From: Arabidopsis thaliana
Lineage: Eukaryota; Streptophyta; Magnoliopsida; Brassicales; Brassicaceae
Reading direction: 5' to 3'
Assembly: GCF_000001735.4 (NCBI RefSeq)
Contig: NC_003076.8
Span: forward strand, 2,852,001-2,916,000
DNA length: 64,000 bases
Below the pieces are notes generated by a model that was not told the DNA's origin, did not search any database, and saw only the letters and a list, made by a program, of their open reading frames with translations. This document shows positions 23,005 to 35,402 of this stretch, in pieces (the first letter of the stretch is position 1; every line of letters begins with the position of its first letter). Both the position numbers and the translations under genes were made by a program.

Positions 23005-23215
23005 CTTTGGAAAAGAGCAACTATAGCAATGAAAGTAGCAACACAGAGTGATACATTTATTGTGATGGGTTCATCTTCAAAGACAATGTCTGCTTATGGC
23101 CTTGTCCGGATCAAGTGAAGTTTGGCAAGAGCTATGTAACATTTAGACCTATCTTGTTTATAACTTATCAAATGAATACTTGTATTCCTGCAACGTATCT
23201 TAATTTGCAAATAAA
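23005..23215 (+). pseudogene. Duplicated fragment of the SRT2 3' end
   Basis: Sequence at about 23008-23100 aligns to SRT2 exon 8 (about 21173-21265). It then continues directly into a match to the SRT2 3' untranslated region (about 23104-23213 against 21618-21735). The intervening SRT2 introns, exons 9-10 and stop are missing, an internal loss of about 350 bp. It lies in the same position relative to KIWI as the real SRT2 end does to the KIWI paralogue. It is therefore debris of the tandem duplication and not a working gene. Confidence 0.85.
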
Positions 23216-23420
23216 ACAGCACTACAGCAGTAAATAAAAGAGCAATCATTATATTCTTAATACCAACCAAAGCTTGTCTGAACCAAAAGTGAAAGATTCC
23301 ATACACCAACTAATTTGAAGCAGCTTACACTAGCAGAACATGGTGTTGTTCTACAAAAACAACCAAAACAACTGAGCCATATTCTAATAGACGTACAACC
23401 AATGATACAAGTTTTAAAAC

Positions 23421-24368
23421 CTAAGAAAGGTCAGAGAGGGCCTTCTCGATATCCTCTGCGTGGTTCCGAAGAGTGTTCCACTGCATTAAGGAAAAGCTGT
23501 GTAATAAGCAAATAACAAGAAAACAGAAACACTTCTAGGAGACATAAAACAGTGGAGAGAGATAGAAAGAGATGTGAGTACCTGATCCACGCTTAGAGAG
23601 ATACCTGCAACGTATAACAAACATAGAGATAATCTTGTCAACATGATTAGTTATGTAGAGATAAACTAATATAGCTGTCTCTAGAGAAAGACATGAAGGA
23701 GCAATAGCACCAAAATAAACAAAACGTTGTTGTACAAAAGCAAACACTCTGCACCATCTCCGCTCATACTTACAAGTCCATAAACAGTCTCAATAAGCAG
23801 AATTGCCTATTATAAAACCCTAAGATATGCAATTCTATAAACCTGACTAAATGCAGAAACTTAACAAAGCAAAACAGTAACGAAATATAAAACTAAGAGA
23901 TGAGGAAACACATTACTAGAAATAATGAATTATGAGAGCCAAGGGGCATTGGTTTAAATTACAAAATAAAGTTACCTTTCTTGCCAGGCAAAGTCTTTCC
24001 GTCCTTGACATAGAACTCACGAATGTCAATCCAAATCTTCCCGTTCCAATTCCTTACAGAGACTCTCCTATTCTTAGATATCTGATGTATAACCAACATG
24101 AACCCTAATTTGATTAAAACCCTAATTTTGAGCAAAACACATCAACAAAATTAAAACTTGACCGAAACCCATAAGCTCACTGCTAATAGAGTAGATAACG
24201 AAATTGAAAGATAGACAGAAAGTGTAGACTAACGTTGCAGACGACGATATCGTCAGACTGGTCGGAATCGTCTGCTGGCTTTGCGACTTTCTTAGCCGGC
24301 GCGTGGGTTTCAGATTCGTCATCTGATGCTCTGACATCTTCGTCTTTCCTTTTTCCTCTAGAAGACAT
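23421..24368 (-). CDS. KIWI: KIWI, PC4/Sub1-type transcriptional coactivator
   Basis: Exons on the minus strand are 24368-24234, 24081-23976, 23604-23582 and 23480-23421, giving 107 residues, the length I recall for KIWI. The N-terminal 45 residues are acidic with Lys/Arg blocks (KRKDEDVRASDDESE). The C-terminal PC4 domain has NRRVSVRNWNGKIWIDIREF, a KDGKTLPGKKG loop and the WNTLRNH helix. The protein acts in the nucleus and binds single-stranded DNA; KIWI was described as interacting with KELP. The start codons of KIWI and VPS20.2 are 428 bp apart and face away from each other, so they share a promoter. Confidence 0.95.
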
Positions 24369-24796
24369 TTTCTCCAACTGTAAATAAGCAGACCCAAAAT
24401 GTTCTCTTCAGACCAGAGTAAACTCGCACTAAACAAAAAACCGAGCAATTACAAAATTTAGTAAAAGTGAGAAGGAAACCTGGTCGTGACGCTGCAACGA
24501 GTTTCTCGGAGACGGCGAAAGGACTCTTCTACTGCGAAATCGACAAAAGAGAATTGAGAGATTCTGAAGAAAAATGAATCGGCGCGTCTCTTCTCGCGTA
24601 TTTATGTTAATGTGTTCACCGACCACGCGCTGTTGCAGAGCGTGTGATAAAATTAGAACTGTGACAGTTGTTTTGATTCGGAACGCTTTTTTATAAACGC
24701 GAATTTGAGAAAACGCGGGAGCTTTTTTGCTTGGGAAAGGTGAAAACAAAAAGATTTGGACTTGGTTTGAAATCGCCGAACCCTTGACAAAACTCG

Positions 24797-26355
24797 ATGG
24801 GGAATTTATTCGTGAAGAAACCGAAGATCACGGAGGTTGATCGAGCGATTCTCTCTCTCAAAACCCAAAGGCGCAAGCTTGGTCAATATCAGCAACAGGT
24901 TCTTGATTCCTTCGCCTTGTGATTTCGCATTTCTAGGGTTTATTCTTGCTCGAATTTGGTCTGAGACAGAAAGTGCAGTTTGATTCGATTCACTAATGGT
25001 TATGAATAAGGGTAAAGGTTACTGAATTTCGGCTATGGGTTCTCGAGGTTTAAGAAGCAGTTAAATGTAGAAGTTGCCTTCAGAATCTGTCTTGGATCCA
25101 AATGTTGATTCTTATGTCAAGCTAATGATGGTTTAATTATTTCATCGCCACTATTGGTAGATAGTGAGTTTGATCGCTGAGAAAGTGGAATGCAAATGTT
25201 TTTTTTTTCTTTCCTATGATCCTGAGCTTTGACCTTTCTTTCTCTTAAACCTTTCTTTTTAGCTTGAGAAAGTAATTGAAGCAGAAAAGCAAGCTGCAAG
25301 AGACTTAATCCGTGAGAAGCGAAAGGACAGGGCTTTGTTAGCATTGAAGAAAAAACGGACACAAGAAGAGTTGTTGAAGCAAGTAGATCAGTGGCTCATC
25401 AATGTCGAACAACAAGTAAATTGGCTTGACCTTCTTCTTATCATCTCCTTGTTTCCATCACATAACCTTAGTGCTATATAAACAGTACTTTTCTTTTCTT
25501 TTATAGCTGATTTTATGTTTTGAAAGAAACATAAACGAATATATTTTGAACCTGTCTTTATGACTCAGTTGGCAGATATCGAACTTACAAGCAAGCAAAA
25601 AGCAGTCTTTGAGAGCTTAAAGCAAGGTAACAATGCAATTAAGGCGATTCAGAGCGAGGTCAACCTTGATGATGTTCAAAAACTGATGGATGACACTGCC
25701 GAGGCCAAGGCTTATCAGGATGTGAGTTAATAGTGAATCTTGTTGTTCCTTTTTGTTTGTGTGGTTCGCTTATAGTTACAATCATTTGTCACATTTGCCG
25801 AGCTTCTCCTTGTTTTTCTCCTTCATGGTTATGAGTATTCCCTTGCTTGATCTAACTGTTAAACACTTTGATTTTAGGAACTGAGTGCCATATTAGGTGA
25901 GAAACTATCAGCGGAAGATGAAGAAGAGATCTTAGCAGAATTCGACAACCTAGAAAGTCTGGTATGCTACATAATGGATTCTCTTGTTTCTCAGATACAA
26001 TTGTTTCCAGCATTATGACCGTACTGCCCTATTGATGTTTCGAGTACCACCATTTACTTTGTGAAACAATCTTCTTGAGTGGAGTCAAATGTGATATATA
26101 ATGTTTGTTTGTTTTGAAGCTGATTGTTGAAGATATGCCTGAAGTGCCTACGACAGAGCTCATGCCTGAAGAACCCGAGAAAATGGATCTCCCTGATGTG
26201 CCAACAAAAGCACCAGTCGCTTCCAATGAAACCACTTCAACAAAGAGAAAAGGTTTTTGTGATGTTTGTTCAAGTAACAATTGCTTCATACAAAGAACCT
26301 TTAACTCATAGATGCTTTTGTTGTTGCAGTTCTTGAAGAACCTTTGGAAGCTTGA
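24797..26355 (+). CDS. VPS20.2: ESCRT-III subunit VPS20.2 (CHMP6-like)
   Basis: Six exons (24797-24898, 25263-25415, 25569-25721, 25878-25961, 26120-26252, 26330-26355) give 216 residues. It starts [19 protein letters not shown], with Gly2 suited to N-myristoylation as in CHMP6/VPS20. A basic helical hairpin ([14 protein letters not shown], then [20 protein letters not shown]) precedes acidic helices and a C-terminal acidic, Pro-rich MIM2-like region. VPS20 nucleates ESCRT-III filaments on endosomes for multivesicular-body sorting. All exon joins keep phase. Confidence 0.94.
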
Positions 26356-26359
26356 TTCA

Positions 26360-27679
26360 GAAGTGAAGAATCTGATAGACTACTACATAGCCACCTCGGA
26401 TTATAATCATTCTTTGGAAACCTTTTTGTTATGGGCTCTTGAAGATCTTTGTGTATTCTCTTCTTACTCCTGCAGCTTGTAAAGAACCAAGTTCATGGAG
26501 TCTCTCTCCTTGTAAAATGGTTTGGTTGTTTCTAAAACCGATTCAGAGTCTTTGACCTGAACATATGAAAGTATGAATGACAACATTTAGGCTCAGTGGG
26601 AACAATTGTTTCTCTTTCTTTGTATAGGATTTTCCTCTTTTCTGAGTGAAAATCAAAGCTACAAATTCTTCCAGAAAGAATTCACTAAAAGATATTTGTA
26701 AATGGGAATGTCAAACCAATTGGTTTGTCAAGATTTCAAAACCAGAAAAAAAAATTCTTAATTGATATTAAACCAAACCGTATTAAATTGGTATGGTTTT
26801 TTAATCTACAACAAACCAAAGAAAAAAAACCGATACGGAAACACGACTATTTAGCAAAACTATGCACCTATCAATAATACCTCGCTCGATCTGGGTTTTT
26901 GCAAAGCTTTATAGGGTTTAAGAACTATGGCTCTCTGAGCTTCATTTGGAAATCTTCATTGTTCTTCGACGACTTTGTTTGACTCCAGGTACCTGTTTTG
27001 TTTTTGTATTCTTAGAACAAATAAGATCCCAAGGAATTTCTTTTTGTAATTTCTGGGTTTTGTAGCCATAGATCTCCTAGATGCACAGAAAGTGTTTGAG
27101 GAAATGCCTCTGAGAAGGTTGATTTAAACTCTATTGCCCGTTCATTTCATAGATCTCGCCGCCAATTTTAGTTTCGAGGATTTGTGCAAAGCTTTTAGAT
27201 TTCGTCCCTCTTTTGGTTGTATTTTCCTCAAAAATCCTATGCAAATGTGGATCCAGTTTCGCAGTGCCTTACGATTTTAGATTTCAATAGTATGGTTATG
27301 AACATTCATGGAATTTTTCAACTTCCCTTTAAATCTTTTAGATTACTTTTTTCTTAATATGATCTTAGTTTGTTTCACTTCATGAGGTCCATATAGATTA
27401 TACAATCTAAAGCATTTCATTGTTTATGCTTTGAGATCTCACGCCTAATGTATCAAGTGTCAAGTAATAATCCTATAACGTTAACTGTTCTTTCGAATTC
27501 TTGCTAATCCACAGATTTGTTGATTCAGTTTTGTAATCAGGGACTGAGCTTAGCCTTTACCATTTCCTTTCTTTAATGTATAAGTACTACTCTACACTCA
27601 TCTGCATGTCTCATTGCTTTACATCTTTCCTTCTTTTGCTTTTGTTCAGGCTTAGTCAGAAGCTGATTTGGGATTTGAG
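26360..27679 (+). other. 3' region of VPS20.2, then spliced leader of the next gene
   Basis: No coding sequence is visible. From about 26.88 kb the sequence resembles a leader exon that splices near 26.99 kb, and T-rich intronic sequence runs up to an acceptor near 27650 (TTTTGTTCAG), just before the next start codon. Confidence 0.4.
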
Positions 27680-28015
27680 ATGGCGACAGAGCATAGCGGT
27701 TTAGAAGATCAGGAGAGCCAACCAAGCCAAGTGGCTCCTGGTTTTGTAGGAGCAATTGAAGAACAATACAAAAAACTCAGAGATCACGCTGAAGCTTATC
27801 CATATGTTTGGGGTTCTTATACTGTTGTCTATGGTGGTCTTTTCCTTTGGACAGCTTATAGATGGAGGAAACTTAGGAGAACTGAAGATCGAGTTCGTGG
27901 TCTTCAGACAAAACTTCGGAAACTCGTCGAAAATGAACAAGCAGCAGTAACAGCTTCTAAATCTGCTCAATCAGTGGACAAGTCTTCTTCAATTCCCGAC
28001 AAGAAAACGTCTTAA
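27680..28015 (+). CDS. Small single-pass membrane protein with C-terminal coiled coil
   Basis: A single coding exon of 111 residues starts at the ATG at 27680; upstream in-frame codons have no ATG. Residues about 1-35 are acidic and Gln-rich. A hydrophobic, aromatic segment at about 46-63 (YVWGSYTVVYGGLFLWTAY) is followed by a basic stop (RWRKLRR). After it comes a heptad-like region (LQTKLRKLVENEQ) and a Ser/Lys tail. It looks like a small organelle or ER membrane protein. I do not recognise a family; I recall At5g09270. Confidence 0.78.
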   Translation: MATEHSGLEDQESQPSQVAPGFVGAIEEQYKKLRDHAEAYPYVWGSYTVVYGGLFLWTAYRWRKLRRTEDRVRGLQTKLRKLVENEQAAVTASKSAQSVDKSSSIPDKKTS

Positions 28016-28183
28016 TTAGTAAGTTACAATCAGAACCATTGTCTCTGTTAGACTTTTGACGAGGTTAGTTTCTTACAACGGAATCAATATTCCCGGGGTT
28101 TATCTGTTTCGTCACAGTATTTGTGTTCTTTATCAGCATAAAATTCATGTACATGAATGAAGAAGAGAAAACGCTTATTCGTT

Positions 28184-28449
28184 GAAACGCTAAAAAGTCA
28201 TGTTAAGCGTTGTTGTTCTTATAGATGGAGTAAATGCCTTAAACCCCGATTATTTGTTTGTGTGTCAATGCTATACCAACTGAATTAACATTACCGGGTT
28301 TAACTTTGTTTTGTTTGAACTTTTATTAATGTATCGGTATATAATATCATTCTTAAACAAAAACATATACATTTTGATGTACATGAGTGAGAAAGACAAG
28401 AAAACGTAGAAATGATGAAACGCTAAAAAGTCATGTTAAGCGTTGTTGT
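28184..28449. repeat. Direct repeat derived from the 3' flank of the pectate lyase gene
   Basis: A 33-bp perfect match (28184-28216 and 28417-28449) is the core of a longer, weaker duplication. Flanking similarities (ACATGAATGAAGAAGAGAAAACG against ACATGAGTGAGAAAGACAAGAAAACG, and GATGGAGT against GACGGAGT) extend it to roughly 100 bp or more. The right copy overlaps the end of the pectate lyase coding sequence, so the left copy looks like a decayed duplicate of that gene end. Confidence 0.75.
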
Positions 28450-28450
28450 A

Positions 28451-29768
28451 CTAACAGACGGAGTTTCTGGTGCAGTGTAACGCTCCGGCTGAAGAAGTGA
28501 GTACTTTAACCTGTTTAGCGTTTGCGACTGTGAACCTTTGATCTGGGCCGTAATTGGGCCGTGCTTTTCCAACACCTTTGTGTAGGCCAAAACAAGCTCC
28601 GTTCTCGAAGTAATCATTCACTGAGTAGAATTTCCATTGCATTTGGTCTCCATTGCTACGTTTCTTCCAAGTTATCTACAACAAGTTCAAATTCAAATGT
28701 TAGATGAGATAAAAAAAAAGAAAATGCGTTTTGTGTTTTAGCGTTTTCCATTACTACTTGATACGGACCTCTTTGCTTCCGGATTTTGGTGCCACGAAAT
28801 AGTTTGATTCACTCTTTACACGAGGGCTCATGCTTCCTCCAATTGCATATTGAGTCCATCCTTGGTAATAGTTATTGGCAACATGAGCATATCCATGTCT
28901 CACTCTGTATATTTCACATATTTCATCCAAATTAGAAATCGAAATATCAATAAACGAAAATCAATTAGTCTAGGCTTCTGTCAATTTTGTACCTTGGCAT
29001 TCTCTGGTTGCAATTAGGACCAAAGTGGTTAAACACAACAGTTACCCTCATATCTTTGTCTTTTACATAGCCATCATCATGTCCAAGAAGCATGACCTTG
29101 TCCTGGTTCCTAAACCAATTGTTCGACACTGTGACGTCAGTACTCCCTAGTGTGACATCTAGAAGACCGTCTTCGCAATCATAGAGAGTGTTGTGGTCGA
29201 TCCATACTTTCTTAGCCGTGACTAGCCTGATAGCGTCGCCATCCATGTGTCCAAGTTGGATGATCTTTGAGTCAGGTCCCATCACTGAGCTTGGTGGATG
29301 AGCTTTACAATCATGGATCTTAAGCCCATGAATGATCACATCGGTGGCTCTATAGACTATGAGGCAAGCGGGACCCGAGATGTGAACACTAGCACCTCGA
29401 CCATCGAGTGCCGTGAAGCTGCTGATTAGAAGCGGTTTATGAAGCTTGATCTTCATGTTTCTTTTGAATGTGATCCATTTTTTACCTTTGACGAGTGTTG
29501 CTCCGTATCTTAGGGTTCCAGGTTTAGGGTTCAGAGGATCATCAGACGGGTCGGTTACTTTGTATTGTGTGACTCCTTTACCGATATTTCCCGTCATTTT
29601 TCCGGCAAATCCGACTGAACACCGCGCAAGCTGATTGCGGGTTCTACGCCAATGGGGGTTTGGTCTCCAACATTTGTCCATCACATTCAGTTTCGTGGCC
29701 TCCAAGACATTTGCGACAAACAAAACGATCAAGAGTAAAATCAACGCGATGTTCAAGAACCTAACCAT
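28451..29768 (-). CDS. Pectate lyase (PL1 family), secreted
   Basis: Exons on the minus strand are 29768-28993, 28904-28769 and 28675-28451, giving 378 residues. A signal peptide (residues 1-23) leads into CWRPNPHWRRTRNQLARC, the conserved opening of plant pectate lyases. The parallel beta-helix motifs WIDHN, DCEDGLLDV and MLLGHDD are present, and the catalytic region ends in CNQRMPR followed by VRHGYAHVANNYY. The catalytic Arg (RMPRVRHG context) and the Ca-binding Asp residues are kept. It would cleave demethylated homogalacturonan in the cell wall. I recall At5g09280. Confidence 0.9.
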
Positions 29769-29829
29769 GTTTCTTGATTCGAGAAGTGAATCAAGATTTT
29801 CAAGAAGAAGGTTTTTGAGAAAAGGTTGA

Positions 29830-30433
29830 GATTATGATTACAAGCTTTGTTGTGTTTGATGATTTGTGTATTATAGATGGAGTTTATATATCGCAGTGAT
29901 CGAGTTAGGTTTTTGTTTAACCAACAAAATGTTAGTTTTATGTTTTCTATTTAGTATGAGTTCTTGACAAACTTAACAAGTTGTAAGTTGTAACAACTTG
30001 AAGCAAACATCTAAAAGTAAAAAAGAAATAGTGGAACTGTTGTTATTATGAGCTACCTCGTTTTTTTCTTAGCTTCCTATATTTAGTATTGAAATGTTGA
30101 GTTTTGATGATTCGTTTCATAGCGTGTTAATTCGATTCCAAAAATATATATTCTGCTGCACATATCAATAGTTCTTACAGCTACTACGCATGCCTGTTTT
30201 ACCAGATAAATATGTATCAGTTAAATAATATTTGATTGATCAGAGAAACCATAGGCCTAGATTAATATTTAACAACTAAAGAAAATGTGTTGAAACTTCC
30301 ACGAAACTCCGGTTATATATTAACAATGACCATATACTTTAAAATATTTATATTGGATGAATAAATCCATAATAGATGAACACATGACCTGAATAAACTC
30401 TTCTTGGTCTTCGTTTTATTCTTTCTTGTTTCG
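29830..30433. other. Intergenic region between the pectate lyase and SAL4 genes
   Basis: AT-rich divergent upstream region of about 600 bp holding leader and promoter sequence of the two flanking genes. I see no further gene or repeat. Confidence 0.5.
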
Positions 30434-32098
30434 ATGCCTTACGAGAAAGAGCTCGCTGCTGCTAAGAAAGCCGTCTCTCTAGCTGCTCGTCTCAGCCAGG
30501 TTAGTAACCACATATGTCTAATTTATTGACAAAACTTTTACTAATGACAGTTTTTTTTCATGAACTGTGTGTTGATCAGGAAGTGCAGAAGTCTCTGTTG
30601 CAATCAGATGTCCGGTCAAAATCTGATAAAAGTCCGGTTACAGCTGCTGATTATGGTTAAATCAATCCCATTCTGTTGTCAATCGGTTTTTATTCGTGTA
30701 ACAAAACTGGTCAACCAGGTCCAATCAAACCAGTCCTAAGTTGACCAAACCTATCGATAAATATGCAGGATCCCAAGCTGTGATCAGTCATGTACTAGAG
30801 AGAGAACTTCACCCTGAACCACTATACTTGGTTGCTGAAGAGGTACTTACAGTCTCTTATTACCAGTCAAAAACACACCACCGAACTTAATCTTTCTCTG
30901 TTACATATCTTTTGCAGAATGCAGAAGATCTGCACAAGAATGGCGCCGAGGAATTTCTAGAAAGCATTACTAAGCTTGTGAACAATGCTCTAGCTTCTGA
31001 TGATTCCTACGCCAACTCTTCTCTTTCAATGGATGATGTAAGGAAGGCGATAGACCACGGGAGGTCACAAGGCGGTTCCAGTGGCCGCCATTGGATTCTT
31101 GATCCTGTTGATGGAACCAGAGGGTGAGAAGTCTTGAAACTCATTACAGAACAATCTTCTCCTTTTTGCTCTAACCTGCAGATTCTGATTAATAGGTTTG
31201 TAAAAGGAGAGGAATACGCTGTGGCATTAGCTTTGCTTGTGGAAGGCAAAGTAGTGCTCGGTGTCATGGCTTGCCCGAAACTTGAGAATCACAAGTCTTC
31301 TTCTTCAGGATGCCTTTTCTTTGCTACAGTGGGAGAAGGAGCTTATGTGCAATCGCTTGAAGGCGACTCTCATCCTCCACAGAAGGTATTATAATTATCA
31401 GAGCATTTGATGTCCCTTAGGCTTGTTCTCTCGTTTTGTGTTCTTAAAACAGAGTGGAGAAAGTGTGCTAATAGGTGCAAGTGAGCAACATTGAGAATCC
31501 TGAAGAAGCAACCTTTGTGGAATCATCCCACAAACCAATCCCCATCCATAGCTCCATTGCCAATGTACAGAATAACATATTTTATGTGTGTAGTTGGCAT
31601 CAAGCCTAACCTAACCAATGTATTAATCTTTTCACTAAAACTTACTCTCTTACGGTAAGCAGAAACTTGGGATCAAAGCTCCACCTCTAAGAATCCATAG
31701 TCAAGTGAAGTACGCAGCTCTGGCTCGAGGAGATGCAGAGATATACTTGCGTTTCACTCTTAAAGGGTACCGAGAGTTCATATGGAACCATGCTGCTGGT
31801 GCAATCATCACAACAGGTATGCAAATATTTATTCATGGCACCTATTACGGAAAACAAACAAAACAATTACACTAGTGACCAAAAGCTGTGAGCAATAAGC
31901 CAATAACCTCGTGTAGAAGCTGGAGGTGTAGTTTGCGATGCTGACGGGAATCCTCTGGACTTCTCGAGAGGAAATCATCTTGAACACAAAACAGGGATCG
32001 TGGTCAGCACCAAGAACCTTATGCCACGGCTCTTGAAAGCCATTAGAGAATCCATAGAAGAGGAGATGCTTCTCTCTGAGACACAACTGAAACTGTAA
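30434..32098 (+). CDS. SAL4: SAL-type 3'(2'),5'-bisphosphate nucleotidase / inositol polyphosphate phosphatase
   Basis: Eight exons (30434-30499, 30580-30655, 30769-30842, 30918-31123, 31196-31385, 31475-31564, 31663-31816, 31917-32098) give 345 residues. Metal-site motifs of the lithium-sensitive phosphatase superfamily are present: VAEEN, then WILDPVDGTRGF, and near the C-terminus the substrate-site WNHAAGAI region. SAL1, the best-known member, removes 3' phosphate from PAP, a chloroplast-to-nucleus stress signal. This copy lacks an N-terminal transit peptide: it starts directly at MPYEKELAAAKKAVSLAAR. I identify it as SAL4 (At5g09290) from memory. Confidence 0.9.
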
Positions 32099-32281
32099 TA
32101 TATGTACTGCCTGAAATAGCTATCTGGTGTATATCACACATCTGCCGTTGTGTACTGTCAGACACTGAAGAAATTGTATGCTTTTGAATATTGGTCTCGA
32201 TTTCAATAAAAGATTTCAATACACAATGTAGATTATTTGGCTTACATAAATTACTACACAAAGCATACAACTAGAGTCTAC

Positions 32282-34797
32282 CTAAAGAGGCACATCTGAT
32301 GGGTAATCTTGTGGGTGACTATTGATCGTCTGCCTCACCAGAAGTTCTTGTTCCCTGAGGTTAGATGGAGGAACATCGTAGACATCTGAGAACATGTTCT
32401 GCAGATTCGGTTTCTCAGTCTTCTCTGCAACCCGGAGCGCTTCTAACATCTGTATACAAGGACCCAAAAGGATAGGATAAATTAGCATTTATAAAACCAA
32501 AATGATTCTTATACAATGCTCATGATCAAGGTTTTTTGGTTACCTCTTTTTTGATTCTGCTTCTCAGATCCGATTCCGTTTTATCACTCCACCAGCCATT
32601 ACTTTCAATCCATGTCCTAAACCTAGACAGTGGGTTTCTTGCTTTGTTCCACCACTCTATCTCACCTGCAGAGCGGTACCTAGTGGAATCATCTGATGTT
32701 GAATGGTGTCCTACACGGTATGTTAAGGCCTACCAAGCAAACAAAAAAAAAAGAGAGGATTTGAACTTATTTTGTGTTTTGATGTTGCATCTAATATCAA
32801 CACATCATATTAACCTCAATCAAGATTGGCCTCTGTTCTCTAATTGCCATTTCGCGAGCAGTATGTACCGCACTGTACATGGCAAGTGCATCATTTCCAT
32901 CCACACGTATACTTCGAATTCCATAAGCACGGCCTTTGACCACTACACCATCACCTGTTGGCCATTGTGTTTGCAAAAGCATTGGCAAATCCAAAAGTCT
33001 TAAAGAAAACCAAGTAAAGGGTATGTACATCCAAAGAAAAAGAAAAGGAGTTACTTCGGAACTGATCTGAGGTGGGAGTACTGATGGCCCATCCATTGTT
33101 CCGGCAAATAAATAAAACAGGAGCTTCCATAACTGCTGCAATATTCAAAGCAGCATGGAAATCTCCCTAGCAAAAACATTACATTGATCAGCCACCACAG
33201 AGTTTTCAGTTTCAGTAATCATAGTGATGCATAAAAATCTGAAAAGCTCGAGAATAATGCAAGCAAATATACATAATTCACAATCCATTGCAATATACCG
33301 GCTTAATGCCCTTATACTCACCTCACTCGTGCCACCATCGCCAAAATATGTGACCGCACATGCATCCTTCTTGTCCATCTTTAAGGAATAAGCAGCACCA
33401 ACCGCGTTTGGTAACTGCGTACTGAGACAAAATAGACCATGATCAAGACAAATTTGCAACATAAGCAAGAGAAACTTAAAGAATATAAACAGTAGAGAAG
33501 AAGAGAATCTGAGGTGTATACGCAATGGTTGCAGAAACGGTAAAATAATTGAGCTTGTTAGAGCCATAGTGGACGGGCATCTGCCTGCCTTTTCCATAAT
33601 CAGATTTGTTCCCAAAACACTGGTTTGCAAATTCTTGAAGCGTGAAACCACGCCATAGTAGAACACCAGGCTCTCTGTACTGCAAGTCCAACAAAAAAAA
33701 AGACAGCTCAATTTATCAATCTTTCTTTTGTTACTCGAAGGGGTTGCATAGTACCTTGACATAAGTTAACATTATGAAAATACTGTCAATTTAACACATG
33801 GTAGCAACATGAAGTATAAGAGAGTGCATTTACAATATATGAATGAATAAAAAACCTGAGGAAAGATAACATCTTGAGGAGTGAGAGCAGCAGCTGATGC
33901 AATATTAATGGCCTCTTCACCGATTGCAGTAGCGTAAAAGGAAAGTCTGCCTTGTCTTTGAGCTTCGTAGAATATGTTATCCATAATTTGAAGAGTAACC
34001 ATATCGCTATATATCTTCACCGCAACCTCCTCGCTAACCTGAAGAGGAAGAATAAAGATGAGTTCTTTGGCCTATTTAGAATTCGCAAAAAGAGGAAAAG
34101 ATTAATTCTTTCTCTTGTTTTTTTTGTGAAACCTGAACAAACTGGCTGTTGGTGATAAGTTGGCCATTGTCATCAAGAACACGGTAGCAAGGAACACGCT
34201 CTTTATCAGATTCTGATATGAATTGAATCTCAGGTGTGAAAGCTACCTTTCCTCCTGGAAAGTCCATTACCTGAACATTCAAGGTCCACATACATATATT
34301 CTTCAGAATGAATGGAGAATATCAACACAATAAGAAATCTAAAGGTTCATGAGAATCTAAAAACAACCCACACAAACTAGAAAATTTCTTGAGATATAAC
34401 AATCATGTTTTAGTAAGTAATTCATAACATCAACAACAGAAATATGTATAAATGTCAATAAAAGCGATTTAATGACAGATTCCAATGATACGACAAGAGT
34501 GGATTGAACAGTGAGCTATGGACTTCCTATAAAAGTCAAAATGCGGAGGAACAATGCATGCACCTGATGATTGTTGGCGTATTCGTGCTGAACAAAACTA
34601 GAGAGTGTCTCTGGCTCCGCCATGGTATTACAGAGACGGCTAATTGGATTCTGTGAACCTCGAAGCGGGGGGTCATGTGGTAGGATTTGGCGGATATGCC
34701 GAGTCACGTGGCTCCTAGAACCGAAACCGAGGTTGTGTCTGAGAATATTGAGTAAAGTCGATTTTGATGAAAAAGAAGATCTCAAATGCAGAGCCAT
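32282..34797 (-). CDS. Branched-chain 2-oxoacid dehydrogenase E1 alpha subunit (mitochondrial)
   Basis: Nine exons on the minus strand (34797-34564, 34270-34133, 34038-33856, 33679-33522, 33421-33322, 33166-33055, 32954-32815, 32729-32544, 32449-32282) give 472 residues. The first ~55 residues are Arg/Ser/His-rich with no acids at the start, a mitochondrial presequence. The thiamin-diphosphate motif is present as [15 protein letters not shown] through CRNN. The phosphorylation-loop region reads [16 protein letters not shown], as in BCKDH E1 alpha. It decarboxylates 2-oxoacids from Leu, Ile and Val together with E1 beta. Its 3' end faces SAL4, with 183 bp between stop codons. I recall At5g09300. 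Confidence 0.93.
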
Positions 34798-34799
34798 TT

Positions 34800-35402
34800 T
34801 TGATTTTAGAATTTGATAGAGAATGGATAGAGAGAGATTGTTGAAAACTGAAACGTGAAAAGTGTAGTTGTTAAGTGCCGTACAGATTTTGATTCCTTAA
34901 TCATAAAGTGGAATCTTTTATTAAGGAATCGCGAACAAGGCCTTCGTCTGTAAAAATATAAGCCCACAACACTATTAAATGGCCCACTATATAAAACGAC
35001 TTCATCAGGACCCAAACTTTTATTTGGTTACAAGATACTCTCACTTTAACACGAGGTCACACACACAAGATATGCCTAAAATGAATGACTTTAAAGTCAC
35101 ATCCATATCTTCACAGTTCCAACTTTGCCAAAATCCAACATTTAGAAACAGAGCACCATTTTGGCTGATATAACAAGAGAAATTAAACAACTCTTGATAA
35201 CTAATTACTTCATTGATTGATGAATGATCCAAGCAGTTTAATATTCACAGCAGTATCTCCTCAACTTTTTGTTAAAACAACTTATGATTGCATAGAAACA
35301 CATGAGAACGGAATTGGCAAAAGTCAAGGCCATGAGATCTTCCTGTTTCTACTATGTCAAAGATAAACGAGATAGAGAGAGAGAGAGACAAGGCGGTGGG
35401 AG
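34800..35402. other. Intergenic region between BCKDH E1 alpha and PEN-2
   Basis: About 600 bp with upstream sequence of the E1-alpha gene and downstream sequence of PEN-2. A short GA-rich run (about 35370-35391) is the only repeat noted. Confidence 0.5.
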
